A stretch of 37,454 bases of DNA from assembly GCA_005773635.1 (NCBI GenBank), contig SXHN01000030.1, forward strand, positions 1-37,454. The letters run 5' to 3'. Numbering within the stretch: the first letter of the stretch is position 1; every line of letters starts with the position of its first letter. The notes under the pieces are model-generated. The model was not told the DNA's origin. It saw only the letters and a list, made by a program, of their open reading frames with translations, and ran no database searches. The DNA comes from Actinomycetota bacterium (GTDB lineage: Bacteria > Actinomycetota > Acidimicrobiia > IMCC26256 > PALSA-610). Positions 22,023-30,601 of this stretch are shown piece by piece. The translations under genes were made by a program, and so were the position numbers.

Positions 22023-24677
22023 TTACCTGCGCCCGCGCGCGCGCTGTACTCGAACGGCAGTGCCATGCTCCAAGATGGTTTCGAGCCGTAGTTGCGTTTT
22101 GGTGTCGAGCTTGTTGCCTTTGGCGTCACTCACTTCGAACTCGTCGACCGCGTGTCCGTTTACGGTCGACACCGAAGCCGAATGTACGTTGATTCCCGCG
22201 GCCGCGAAGGCGCTAGTGACGCGATGGAGAAACCCTTCGCGGTCGATCGCTTCGACGCTGCATCGTGTCCACGATGGTGAGCTCTCATTGTCAAACTCGG
22301 TCGTCGCGCCCGGCAGCGGAACCACCGTGAGAGGAGCAACGATCGAGTCGCGGACTGCTTGCGACAGACGTTCGGCCGAGGGCGGGTTCTGACTGTGCAC
22401 TCGATAGGTGGCTACCGCGATTCCGTCGGGCCAAGTAACTGCCGACGCTGATGAAACTGAGCACGCCGATTCGAGGAGCGCACGCGTTTCTCGCGCAATG
22501 AGGCCAACCCTGTCGCGGGCGGTGAACACAACAGAGAACTGGTCTTCGATGGCGACCACGTTGGCCCGTACATCATTCTTGCCGATCGGAGGTTGTAAAA
22601 GTCTTGCGATGTCGCGTAGCGTCTCTGCATCGTTGGCCAAGATGAATGTCGGTGGAGCCGTCCGAATACGTTCCGCGAGTGCTGCATCAAGTCCTAATGA
22701 CGCCTCGCTAATGCGCCGCTCGCATTCTGCCTGCGCGCCGCTCGCGAGTTCCGGTCGATGGAGTACCTCAGCAATGGCATCGGCGAGGGCCTCTATCCGG
22801 CGCGCATCGTGTGATTCGGCCTGAGTATGCGCCAACGTGAGGGCTTGCAAGCCGCGTACGTACGCTGTGCTTCCGCTGTGCAACGCGAGTTGCACCACGG
22901 TCTGTTCACTCAGCGCGTCGACGCGGCGCGCTGAAGCATCCAACAGTCGTACATCGCGAGCCAACGTTGCGGCGACCTCCTGTTGTTCGACGGACAATCC
23001 GAGGCGTGAAGCGGTGCGTCGCGCAATCGATACTGTTGACATGCCTGAATCTTGCGTTGCGTCGAGTGCCAATGCTGCCACGACGATTGCATCTGCGTGC
23101 TCATTGAATGCAATCGCTGTGGAGTTGCGGACACTTTCGAGCGTGGTGAGTTGGGTTGCGTTCAAAGGATCGAAAGCGACTTGAAGGCGATGTTCCAGGA
23201 GTTCTGCGATTTCTGGTGTCGTGCGCGCCAAGACCCCAGTGACTAGCAAGGTTCGCCATGCGCCGGAGCTGCCTCCCCGCACCACTGCGAGGTACTCGCG
23301 TTGGGCATCACCATCGAGGCGTCGTGCTCCCGACGGGAGCTCACTCATCCACTTGAGTAAAGCTTCGGACGGCGTGTGTTCGTCGCACATGCGCGACACG
23401 TGGAGCGCCCCGGCAAGCGCAGATACTTCTTCGGGTTCGCGAAGGATTGTCACCTTGCCGTCAACGATCGTGTAGGTACCGAGTCCGCGCGTGGCGTCTT
23501 CGCTCAACGAGAATTCGTCTTCTGCAGTCCGGCGCCTCTTGTTGACTTTGAGATAACGCGATCGCAACCAGGGTGGCGTCATTACCGTCGTGAGTAGCAC
23601 GACGATCAGCATCGAGGCGTACGTTTCCTCGCCGAAGATTCCCTCTTTGAGGCCCAAGGTGGCGAAGATCAACCCCACTTCGCCGCGCGGGATCATCCCG
23701 ATACCCACGAGCATTTTGTCGCCGACGGAGCCGAACATGCCGGCAGCTGCGACCAATTTTCCGAGTACGCCAACCAATACCAACGCGCCGCCGATCAGCA
23801 GTGCCCGCGGTTCGGTGAATGCCTTGATATCGGCATCGATGCCGATTTGGAGAAAGAAGACGGGAATGAAGATGTGCCCGAGCGGCGCGAGTTCGTTGCG
23901 AATTTTCGAAGACTGCTGGGTTTTGGTGAGTGCGAGCCCCGCGACGAACGCGCCGATGATTGGAGCAAGGTTTGCAAGTTGTGCAAGCTCGGCGAGGCCC
24001 AGCGTGAATGCCAAAGCGATCGCCACAAGGGTGCCGGCCGATCGGCTTTGTCTGGCAACCACGCTAAAGATTGGTGGGGCGATGGTTCTGGCGACGGGGA
24101 TTGCAATGAAGAGGAAGCCAAGTGCCGACCCGATCACAACAAGAATCGAACCGAGCGACACCGAACCTTGGGTTGCGATGCGTGTCACTACGGTGAGGAT
24201 GACGAGGCCCATGACATCGTCGGCGACGGCTGCCCCGAGAACGGTTCGCGCTTCGACGGTAGCGAGTGCCCGTAGGTCGCCGAACACCCGAGCAGTGATG
24301 CCGACACTGGTAGCGGTGAGCGCGGCTCCGACGAACAGCGCTTCAGTCCCCGAGCCGTTGAATGCTGCAATCACCAAGTAGCCAGCTCCGAACGGCACCG
24401 CGACGCCGATAGTTGCGACGAGCAACGATGACTTGCCAACCTTGCGGAGTTCGCCGAGGTCCATTTCCATGCCGACCTCGAGGAGCAACAAGATAACGCC
24501 AAGTTCCGCAAGCGTGTGGAGAACTTCATTCACTTCGACGAGACCCAGCAATGATGGGCCGATGATCAGGCCGGCCGCAATCTCGCCAACTACGGCAGGA
24601 ATGCCGATGCGGTCAGCGATTTCGGCAGCGGCCTTGGCTGCAATCAGTACAACGAGAATGTCGAAAATGACATCCAT
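22023..24677 (-). CDS. CPA2-type cation/proton antiporter fused to a GlnD-like degenerate HD and two ACT domains
   Basis: This is an 884-residue fusion. Residues 1-377 form a CPA2/KefB-type antiporter with about 12 helices (IGIPAVVGEIAAGLIIGPSL; ILLLLEVGMEMD; ALTATSVGITARVFGDL; GMIPRGEVGLIFATLG). There is no TrkA-N domain. Residues about 475-650 align with the GlnD region around its HD domain (LLVTGVLARTTPEIAELLEH; SIARRTASRLGLSVEQQEVA), but the HD metal motif is lost: LALDAT replaces LHDIGK. Residues about 713-785 and 805-875 are ACT domains; the second (VEAIDREGFLHRVTSAFA, GINVHSASVSTVNGHAVDEF) is strikingly like the GlnD C-terminus, which senses glutamine. It lies downstream of amt on the same strand. 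AAGGA precedes ATG 24677. Confidence 0.85.
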   Translation of the reverse strand: MDVIFDILVVLIAAKAAAEIADRIGIPAVVGEIAAGLIIGPSLLGLVEVNEVLHTLAELGVILLLLEVGMEMDLGELRKVGKSSLLVATIGVAVPFGAGYLVIAAFNGSGTEALFVGAALTATSVGITARVFGDLRALATVEARTVLGAAVADDVMGLVILTVVTRIATQGSVSLGSILVVIGSALGFLFIAIPVARTIAPPIFSVVARQSRSAGTLVAIALAFTLGLAELAQLANLAPIIGAFVAGLALTKTQQSSKIRNELAPLGHIFIPVFFLQIGIDADIKAFTEPRALLIGGALVLVGVLGKLVAAAGMFGSVGDKMLVGIGMIPRGEVGLIFATLGLKEGIFGEETYASMLIVVLLTTVMTPPWLRSRYLKVNKRRRTAEDEFSLSEDATRGLGTYTIVDGKVTILREPEEVSALAGALHVSRMCDEHTPSEALLKWMSELPSGARRLDGDAQREYLAVVRGGSSGAWRTLLVTGVLARTTPEIAELLEHRLQVAFDPLNATQLTTLESVRNSTAIAFNEHADAIVVAALALDATQDSGMSTVSIARRTASRLGLSVEQQEVAATLARDVRLLDASARRVDALSEQTVVQLALHSGSTAYVRGLQALTLAHTQAESHDARRIEALADAIAEVLHRPELASGAQAECERRISEASLGLDAALAERIRTAPPTFILANDAETLRDIARLLQPPIGKNDVRANVVAIEDQFSVVFTARDRVGLIARETRALLESACSVSSASAVTWPDGIAVATYRVHSQNPPSAERLSQAVRDSIVAPLTVVPLPGATTEFDNESSPSWTRCSVEAIDREGFLHRVTSAFAAAGINVHSASVSTVNGHAVDEFEVSDAKGNKLDTKTQLRLETILEHGTAVRVQRARGRR

Positions 24678-24733
24678 TCAGATGTTTCCTTGCGGCTGTT
24701 GCACAGCAATGGACTGCGCGTGGTGGACGTGGC

Positions 24734-24763
24734 GAGGGGTCGGTGGCGAACCACCGACCCCTC
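24734..24763. terminator. 13-bp GC-rich hairpin between amt and the antiporter
   Basis: GAGGGGTCGGTGG and CCACCGACCCCTC pair perfectly around a 4-nt loop. It lies 35 nt after the amt stop and 57 nt before the antiporter start, with no T-tract. Actinomycete terminators often lack one. It may end the amt mRNA or attenuate read-through into the antiporter gene. Confidence 0.6.
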
Positions 24764-24797
24764 CATGTGACTCGGGCGCCGTTGCCCGATATTCGAA

Positions 24798-26357
24798 TTA
24801 ACTTGACGATGTAACGAGTTCCTGTGGATCCGAAGAAACGTATGCGTCTTCGGGGTAGGCAAGCACACCCATCTCTGGCATATCCAGACCTTCGATCTCG
24901 TCGGTTTCGTCGGAGCGAATGCCGCCTTTGGTGAATGCGTTTTGGATCTTGAAAAATGCCAACGCGATGCCGAAGATCACGGTGCAAATCACCAGCGAAC
25001 CGACCACCTGCGCACCAAGCTGTCCGAACCCGAGGCTTCCCTGGTCGTACAGAATTCCAGTGACGCCTTTGCCCGCTTCGGTTGCCTTGCCGGCTTCGCC
25101 TTTGGTCGTGAGGTTCCACGCAGCACCGTAAGAGCCGCTCGAGAAGATGCCAACGCTGAGGACCCCGAAGAGGCCGCACACGCCGTGCACCGAGATTGCG
25201 CCGACCGGGTCATCGATGCCCTTCCTTTCAATGAAGAACACGGCCTCGACTACCAACACTGCTGCGATCATGCCGATCACGGCGGCCGCCCATGGTTCAA
25301 CGAATGCACACGGAGCCGTGATTGCTACCAAACCGGCGAGCATGCCGTTTGCCATCATGGCTGGGTCGGGCTTGCCCATGCGTTTCATGATGTACAAGAT
25401 GCATGTGGTGGCCCCGAATGCTCCTGCGATCGCAGTGTTCACTGCAACCACCGCGAAACGAACGTCGGTTGCTGCAAAGGTGGAGGCGGCATTGAATCCG
25501 AACCAACCGAACAGCAGAATGAATGTTCCGAGCATCGCCATTGGAATGTTGTGGCCCGGCATTGCCCGTGGCTTCCCGTCTTTACCGAACTTGCCAATGC
25601 GCGGACCAAGCACGATCGCTCCAGCTAGAGCTGCCACACCACCAACCGCGTGCACAACACCCGAGCCTGCGAAGTCGACGTAACCGAATCCGAGTTTCGC
25701 ATTGTTGCCGAGTTGGTTCAACCAACCGCCGCCCCATGTCCAGCTGGCAAAGATCGGGTAGTAGATCGCGCCGCAGAACAGGCCCCAGACACAAAATGAT
25801 TTCCACTTCCAACGCTCAGCCATGCTGCCGGTGGGAATCGTTGCAACGGTGTCCATGAATGCAACCATGTAGAGGAAGAACGCAGCGATCGGCGCGAGCC
25901 GTACTGCGTCCATGTTGGTCATCCAGCTCCAACCACCCCAGTAGAAGAAGTCCCAACCGCTGATGCCGAGCTTCGTAATGTCGGCGCCTCCGAGCGAACT
26001 ATCCATGCCGAAGTAACCGGCATAGCTGAAGTTGCCAAACGCAATGGAGAAGCCGCTGATCATGAAACCTACGAACCCGAGCCCGAAGATCGCGAAGTTC
26101 GTCGAGACCACGTGTGCAGCGTGCTTCTTGCGACAGAATCCAGTTTCGACGAGTGCGAACCCAGCTTGCATAAAGATGACGAGCGCCGCACCAATAATCA
26201 CCCACAGAAGGTTCAAACTGATGCCGATGTCGCCAGGATTGGAGACAGGTGCGTATGCGCTGTCGGTGGCGGCATACGCGACGTTCGTTCCGAGTACGAC
26301 GATAGAGCCGGTAATGCCTGCCAAAACGGCCAGACGACCCCGTGTGCGGAGTCTCAC
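24798..26357 (-). CDS. amt: Ammonium transporter
   Basis: This 519-residue Amt/Rh channel has a cleavable signal peptide (ending AYA-ATD) and eleven helices. The twin histidines are visible: AGSGVVHAVGGVAALAGA and SVHGVCGLFGVLSVG. Other marks are LLWVIIGAALVIFMQAGFAL, ETGFCRKK and GWFGFNAAS. The C-terminal tail ends in MGVLAYPEDAYVS, the EDAY-like region by which PII proteins usually gate the channel. The start is GTG 26357, because GGGAGG (26367-26372) lies 9 nt upstream; the TTG at 26366 would leave no spacer. No glnK or glnB gene follows, unlike many amt operons; the next gene is the ACT-domain antiporter. Confidence 0.93.
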   Translation of the reverse strand: MRLRTRGRLAVLAGITGSIVVLGTNVAYAATDSAYAPVSNPGDIGISLNLLWVIIGAALVIFMQAGFALVETGFCRKKHAAHVVSTNFAIFGLGFVGFMISGFSIAFGNFSYAGYFGMDSSLGGADITKLGISGWDFFYWGGWSWMTNMDAVRLAPIAAFFLYMVAFMDTVATIPTGSMAERWKWKSFCVWGLFCGAIYYPIFASWTWGGGWLNQLGNNAKLGFGYVDFAGSGVVHAVGGVAALAGAIVLGPRIGKFGKDGKPRAMPGHNIPMAMLGTFILLFGWFGFNAASTFAATDVRFAVVAVNTAIAGAFGATTCILYIMKRMGKPDPAMMANGMLAGLVAITAPCAFVEPWAAAVIGMIAAVLVVEAVFFIERKGIDDPVGAISVHGVCGLFGVLSVGIFSSGSYGAAWNLTTKGEAGKATEAGKGVTGILYDQGSLGFGQLGAQVVGSLVICTVIFGIALAFFKIQNAFTKGGIRSDETDEIEGLDMPEMGVLAYPEDAYVSSDPQELVTSSS

Positions 26358-26574
26358 GAGAAACAACCTCCCAAGTAACTAATCAATACGGTCGAGACGC
26401 CGTTGTCCCACCAAGGTCACATGAATGTGTCCGTTGGATGAAGGAAACCTACGGACGTCGCATTTCTCAGCAACGACGCCAGTGTGAACGCAACCGCGCG
26501 GGTTCATGTCTTGAATCTGACGCCGACAAGAATCGCTTCACGCCATGGCTAGGTCGGTCTATTCGCGTCGGCCA
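26358..26574 (-). promoter_or_regulatory. amt upstream region with Shine-Dalgarno
   Basis: The 217 nt between amt and the DUF222-HNH gene hold the amt ribosome binding site GGGAGG (26367-26372, minus strand) and presumably its promoter. On the minus strand GTTTC-CTTCAT-CCAAC (about 26430-26445) vaguely resembles half of an actinomycete GlnR box, but the match is too weak to call. No other gene is visible here. Confidence 0.4.
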
Positions 26575-27786
26575 CTAGCTGGGTGGTTGTGGTTTGGGTG
26601 GGATGAGTTGGCATTTGCCGTGTTCGTTGGTGGGGCTGAGGGTGTAGCCGTGGTGGGTGACGAGGTCGTGGTCGTGGCTACAGACTCGCCGGAGGTTGAA
26701 GATGCTCGTCTGACCGTTGGATGCGACGGCTACGACGTGGTGGCGTTCGAGGCCTTTGGTGCGGTGACAGCCTGCGATGACACATGTGGGGTCGCGGTAG
26801 GTGAGTGCGGTCTTCAACTCGGCGGGGATGTTGCGGCCGTAGTGACAGACGGTACGGATATCTATGCCTTTGGCGATCAGAACTTTTAGGAACGCGCCGC
26901 CGAGGAGATACTCGCGTGCCTGAACGACAGGTATTGGCCCGATTCCTGGGATCTCACACCGTTCACCGTCACGTAACTCGCCCCGTAACAGTGCTTCGAA
27001 GTCGATCACGACCACCACATCAATATTGTCTGTCGGTTTCGCAACGACTGGCATTTCCGACGTTGACTCACCTGCGGGTTGCGGTGATGTGATGTGTGCG
27101 ATGAGGGCGTCCGCGGCGTAGTTCTCTTGGGTGTCGCGGACACCTTGCTTGCGTGCAGTATCGAAGATCTTTTTGGCGGCGGCTTCGATACGCCGCCGAA
27201 ATACGATCCCTGCTGTTGGTTCGAGCCGGAACTTCCCGCAGGTCATTCCTTCGTCATCGACCCAGAAGGTCAATGACCGCGCCGCCCGTTGCCGCCGCGC
27301 ACGTTCGGCTTCTTCCTCACTACTACGCGCCGCCGCGAGGACCCGCGCCGATTCGCGTTTCACTTCAGTCAAGCCACCACGGTGCGCAGCACGCAACAGT
27401 CGCTGTTCTTCCCCAGGGACTTTGATCGCAGCGCGCGTTACTGCAGACGCCTGCGGCAACGAGAGGATTCCTTGACGGATCGATAATTCGGTCTCGGGGA
27501 GTTTCTCTATCGAACGCGCCACTGCGACCGTCTCAATCGCGGGGCCGATCCCAGTACCCGCGACGTTCGATAACCAATCCGCTGGTGACTTCGCACCCGT
27601 ATTGGCCCACGACCCCGTCGCATCTACCCGCCCCATCGCGAGCATCTTGCCTGCCGACGCGATCCGTTCCATTTCTGCGAAAACCACCACAAGATTCCGT
27701 GCCGCGACCCCGTCAATACGATCGACATCGAGACCCACCACACAGGTACGCAGTTCGTCTCGGAGGCCTTGAATCTCAGTCAACAT
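26575..27786 (-). CDS. DUF222 / HNH endonuclease-domain protein (13E12 repeat type)
   Basis: This is a 403-residue protein. An alpha-helical DUF222 region covers roughly 1-300 (AEMERIASAGKMLAMGRVDA; SLPQASAVTRAAIKVPGEEQ). A C-terminal HNH nuclease motif follows: CVIAGCHRTKGLERHHVVAV, then NLRRVCSHDHDLVTHHGYTL, with the zinc-binding Cys pairs and catalytic HH. The family is multicopy in actinomycetes (13E12 repeats) and is considered mobile or phage-linked; its biological role is unknown. A CAATAT box 6 nt before ATG suggests a leaderless start. It lies upstream of amt on the same strand and does not look functionally related to it. Confidence 0.88.
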   Translation of the reverse strand: MLTEIQGLRDELRTCVVGLDVDRIDGVAARNLVVVFAEMERIASAGKMLAMGRVDATGSWANTGAKSPADWLSNVAGTGIGPAIETVAVARSIEKLPETELSIRQGILSLPQASAVTRAAIKVPGEEQRLLRAAHRGGLTEVKRESARVLAAARSSEEEAERARRQRAARSLTFWVDDEGMTCGKFRLEPTAGIVFRRRIEAAAKKIFDTARKQGVRDTQENYAADALIAHITSPQPAGESTSEMPVVAKPTDNIDVVVVIDFEALLRGELRDGERCEIPGIGPIPVVQAREYLLGGAFLKVLIAKGIDIRTVCHYGRNIPAELKTALTYRDPTCVIAGCHRTKGLERHHVVAVASNGQTSIFNLRRVCSHDHDLVTHHGYTLSPTNEHGKCQLIPPKPQPPS

Positions 27787-27838
27787 CTACAGATATTGAA
27801 ACACGAGGGTACGACATTCAACCAACAAAAACAGGCAC

Positions 27839-27869
27839 TCTTCACATCGCTGTCTGAAGAATATTTTTG
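27839..27869 (+). terminator. Hairpin with T-run in the HNH/ABC-exporter intergenic region
   Basis: TCTTCA (27839-27844) and TGAAGA (27855-27860) form a 6-bp stem followed by ATATTTTT, the form of a plus-strand intrinsic terminator. No plus-strand gene lies just before it, so it may insulate the exporter operon from antisense or HNH-promoter noise. The rest of the 180-nt gap shows no gene. Confidence 0.35.
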
Positions 27870-27966
27870 ACGACGCGGATTTCTTTGCGGGGTCGGTGGT
27901 CGGTGGTCGAGAGGTTCTGATGGAGCTTCAACGAAGCCGAGTGAGATGTCAAGTAGCCTTCATGTG

Positions 27967-28755
27967 ATGCGGTTGTTCTGGGAGTTAGCTCGCCGCGAGT
28001 TTCGGCGCTACACCACGTATCGTGCGGCCACCGCAGCTGGATTGTTCACGAATACTGTCTTCGGGTTTCTTCGTGGCGCCGTGATGATCGCGGCCTTGCG
28101 AGCGTCATCGCAGGGATCAATCGGTGGCTACAACATGAGCGAAGCCATGAGCTACACGTGGCTGACGCAATCGATGCTGATGGTGGTGGCGGTATGGGGT
28201 TGGAATGACATCGCGCTGCGAGTGCTCAACGGCGATATCGCCACCGACCTTGCCCGTCCTGTCCATTTTCAAATGTGGTGGTTGGCGCGTGATTTCGGGC
28301 GAGCTTGGTATCAGGTGCTCGCGCGGGGCATCGTTCCTGTTGTGACGGGGTTGTTAGTGTTTGATCTCGCCTTGCCGGCATCGTGGTGGCGATGGTTCGC
28401 GTTCGCGCTCAGCGTTGTGTTGGCTGTCGCGGCGAGCTTCGGGTTGCGATTCGTGATGAATCTCTTGGTGTTTTGGACGATGGATTGGCGCGGCCTGAGC
28501 TCGACTCACAACGCGCTGATGAGCGTCTTTTCCGGGATGGTGTTGCCCGTTGCATTCTTTCCGCATTGGATGGCGGTTTCGTTTCGATCGTTGCCGTGGT
28601 ATCAAGCGCTACAAGCTCCAATCGACGTGTTTCTCGGCAAGGGTTCGCTGGTGCAAGTGCTCATGATTCAATTCGTGTGGGTATTCGCAATGCTGGCGGT
28701 TGGTCAGGCGCTGCTTGTTGCTGCGCAACGGCGTTTGGTGGTGCAGGGCGGATGA
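27967..28755 (+). CDS. ABC-2 type exporter permease (first)
   Basis: This 262-residue membrane protein starts MRLFWELARREFRRYTTYRA, with a cytoplasmic N-terminus then AAGLFTNTVFGFLRGAVMIA, as in the ABC-2 permeases of the viologen-exporter-like group. About six helices are visible, and it ends LAVGQALLVAAQRRLVVQGG. I chose ATG 27967 because TAGCCT lies 7 nt upstream and relatives usually begin at this point; ATG 27946 adds seven residues. The stop overlaps the next permease by ATGA. The exported substrate is unknown. Confidence 0.82.
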   Translation: MRLFWELARREFRRYTTYRAATAAGLFTNTVFGFLRGAVMIAALRASSQGSIGGYNMSEAMSYTWLTQSMLMVVAVWGWNDIALRVLNGDIATDLARPVHFQMWWLARDFGRAWYQVLARGIVPVVTGLLVFDLALPASWWRWFAFALSVVLAVAASFGLRFVMNLLVFWTMDWRGLSSTHNALMSVFSGMVLPVAFFPHWMAVSFRSLPWYQALQAPIDVFLGKGSLVQVLMIQFVWVFAMLAVGQALLVAAQRRLVVQGG

Positions 28756-29561
28756 ATCGACTGGCAACTCGCGCGAACATCACGTTGTACCGGCACCTCA
28801 TTGGCGCGCGGATCCGATCACAGTGGCAATACCGCGTATCGCTATCGGTTGATACGGTCGGTTCCTTTGTACTGACGTTGATCGATTTCGTGGTGGTGAT
28901 CGCGTTGTTTGGACACTTAGAGACGCTAGGCGGTTGGTCGTTTCGCGAAGTGGCGTTTCTCTATGGAACCACCAGTCTGGGGTTCGCATTGTGCGACTTG
29001 GTGATCGGCCACATCGAAAACATTGGAGACATGATTCGCCTTGGCCAATTCGACACCGTCCTTTTACGGCCAGCAGGAACTCTGCTGCAAGTCATCGCGT
29101 CGGATTTCGCGTTGCGGCGAGTGGGGAGAATTGTTCAATCTGCGGCGGTGTTGGTGTATGCGATTGTGGCGATCGACGTGCAGTGGACCATTGCAAAGAT
29201 CGCGCTGATGATGCTCACAGTTCTCTCTGGCGCGGCGATCTTCGGGTCGATATTTATTCTCACTGCATCGATGCAATTCGTCGTCGTTGGTAGCGGCGAA
29301 CTCTCGAACGCGTTTACCTACGGCGGGAATCAATTCAGTTCGTATCCGGTGTCCATCTACCGTGGCTGGTTGCGGCGCATCTTTGCCTACGCAGTGCCTC
29401 TCGGGTTCGTGTCCTATTTTCCGAGCCAGTACATCTTGGGCCGCACCGACGACCCGCTGTGGGTACAGCTCCTTGGCCCGCTCGTGGCATTTACGATTTC
29501 TGCGTTGGCTGTAGTTGTTTGGAACTGCGCCGTGCGGCGGTATCGGAGTACTGGTTCATGA
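28752..29561 (+). CDS. ABC-2 type exporter permease (second)
   Basis: This 269-residue protein begins MNRLATRANITLYRHLIGAR and contains about six helices. The family segment GDMIRLGQFDTVLLRPAGTL and late GNQFSSYPVSIYRGWLRRIF, then AVPLGFVSYFPSQYILG, match the second permease of two-permease ABC-2 exporters (DUF990-like). Together with the previous gene it should form a heterodimeric channel. Four-base overlaps on both sides show tight coupling. Confidence 0.84.
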   Translation: MNRLATRANITLYRHLIGARIRSQWQYRVSLSVDTVGSFVLTLIDFVVVIALFGHLETLGGWSFREVAFLYGTTSLGFALCDLVIGHIENIGDMIRLGQFDTVLLRPAGTLLQVIASDFALRRVGRIVQSAAVLVYAIVAIDVQWTIAKIALMMLTVLSGAAIFGSIFILTASMQFVVVGSGELSNAFTYGGNQFSSYPVSIYRGWLRRIFAYAVPLGFVSYFPSQYILGRTDDPLWVQLLGPLVAFTISALAVVVWNCAVRRYRSTGS

Positions 29562-30511
29562 TTGAAGTGCGCGGTCTGCGCAAAACTTTCAACGTTTATC
29601 GCAAGATCGGGCGGTTTCGCCGCGAACGCGTCACAGCGGCGGCAGTCGATGATGTGAGCTTTGCGGTTGGCGCCGGCGAGATTGTGGGTTATGTCGGCCC
29701 AAATGGGGCTGGAAAATCAACGACCGTCAAGATGCTCACCGGAATACTTGTGCCGAGTGAAGGATCACTCACAGTTGCTGGCCTCGTGCCCACGCAACAA
29801 CGGGTCGAACTTGCGCGCCGCATTGGAGTGGTTTTCGGCCAGCGGAGCCAACTCTGGTGGGATCTTCCCTTGCGTGAGTCGTTCGACTTGTTGCGGCATC
29901 TGTACCGCGTCGATTCGCGTGTGCATCGCGAACAACTCGATGAATGCGTGGAGCGGCTCGAACTCCAAGGGTTTCTCACCACGCCAGTGCGGCAACTGTC
30001 GCTTGGCCAACGGATGCGTGGGGAACTTGCGGCGGCATTGTTGCATCGTCCCGAGGTGCTGTTTCTCGACGAACCCACGATCGGTCTCGACATCGTGAGC
30101 CGGGCCAAAGTGCGAGACTTCCTCGCAGCGCTGCACCGAGACAGGGGGGTGACGGTGATGCTCACCACGCACGACCTCGGTGATATCGAACATTTGTGCC
30201 GGAGGCTGCTCATTATTGACCAGGGCCGGGTGATTTACGACGGAGCGCTTGCAGCGTTACGCGATCAGTTTGAACCGTTCCGAACGCTGGTCGTCGATCT
30301 TGTGGTTTCCGGTCCTGCGATCAGTGTCGAGGGGGCAGAGGTAGTCAAGATCGATGGCCCTCGTCAGTGGCTGCGATTCCATCGTGAGCACACCAATGCC
30401 GCCGACCTTGTGGCTCGAGTCGCCGCCCACGTCGAACTCAACGACCTCACAATTGAAGAACCCGGGATCGAAGACGTCATCACGCGGATCTATCGGGGTG
30501 AGACCGCCTAA
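29558..30511 (+). CDS. ABC-2 type exporter ATP-binding protein
   Basis: This 317-residue ATPase has Walker A VGPNGAGKSTTVKML, Q-loop VVFGQRSQLWWDLP, a variant signature LSLGQRMRGELAAAL, Walker B VLFLDEPTIGLD and switch His in LTTHDLGDIEHL. The loop VYRKIGRFRRERVTAAAVDD near the N-terminus is typical of the NatA-like ATPases paired with two permeases. The C-terminal 80 residues (after IYDGALAALRDQF) form the usual ABC-2 accessory domain. The gene ends 17 nt before the tRNA, so the transcript may run into it. Confidence 0.88.
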   Translation: MIEVRGLRKTFNVYRKIGRFRRERVTAAAVDDVSFAVGAGEIVGYVGPNGAGKSTTVKMLTGILVPSEGSLTVAGLVPTQQRVELARRIGVVFGQRSQLWWDLPLRESFDLLRHLYRVDSRVHREQLDECVERLELQGFLTTPVRQLSLGQRMRGELAAALLHRPEVLFLDEPTIGLDIVSRAKVRDFLAALHRDRGVTVMLTTHDLGDIEHLCRRLLIIDQGRVIYDGALAALRDQFEPFRTLVVDLVVSGPAISVEGAEVVKIDGPRQWLRFHREHTNAADLVARVAAHVELNDLTIEEPGIEDVITRIYRGETA

Positions 30512-30528
30512 TATCACCGAGCCCCAAC

Positions 30529-30601
30529 GGGCCCGTAGCTCAGTGGTTAGAGCAGGGGACTCATACGCCTTCGGTCGCAGGTTCGATCCCTGCCGGGCCT
30601 A
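30529..30601 (+). tRNA. tRNA with CAU anticodon (Met or Ile2)
   Basis: A complete 73-nt cloverleaf is visible: acceptor GGGCCCG / CGGGCCT, D stem GCTC / GAGC, T arm GCAGG-TTCGATC-CCTGC, discriminator A, and no encoded CCA. The anticodon loop CTCATAC gives CAT at 30562-30564. The anticodon stem GGGGA / GCCTT is weak: one A-G mismatch beside the loop and two G-U pairs. Anticodon CAT means elongator Met or, if lysidinylated, Ile2; identity elements were not resolved by eye. The weak stem could mean a divergent or decaying tRNA. Confidence 0.82.

Noticed and set aside
26400-26450. GlnR-box-like sequence upstream of amt
   Set aside because: Only one or two pentamers resemble the GTnAC/GAAAC pattern and the spacing of the full box is not met.
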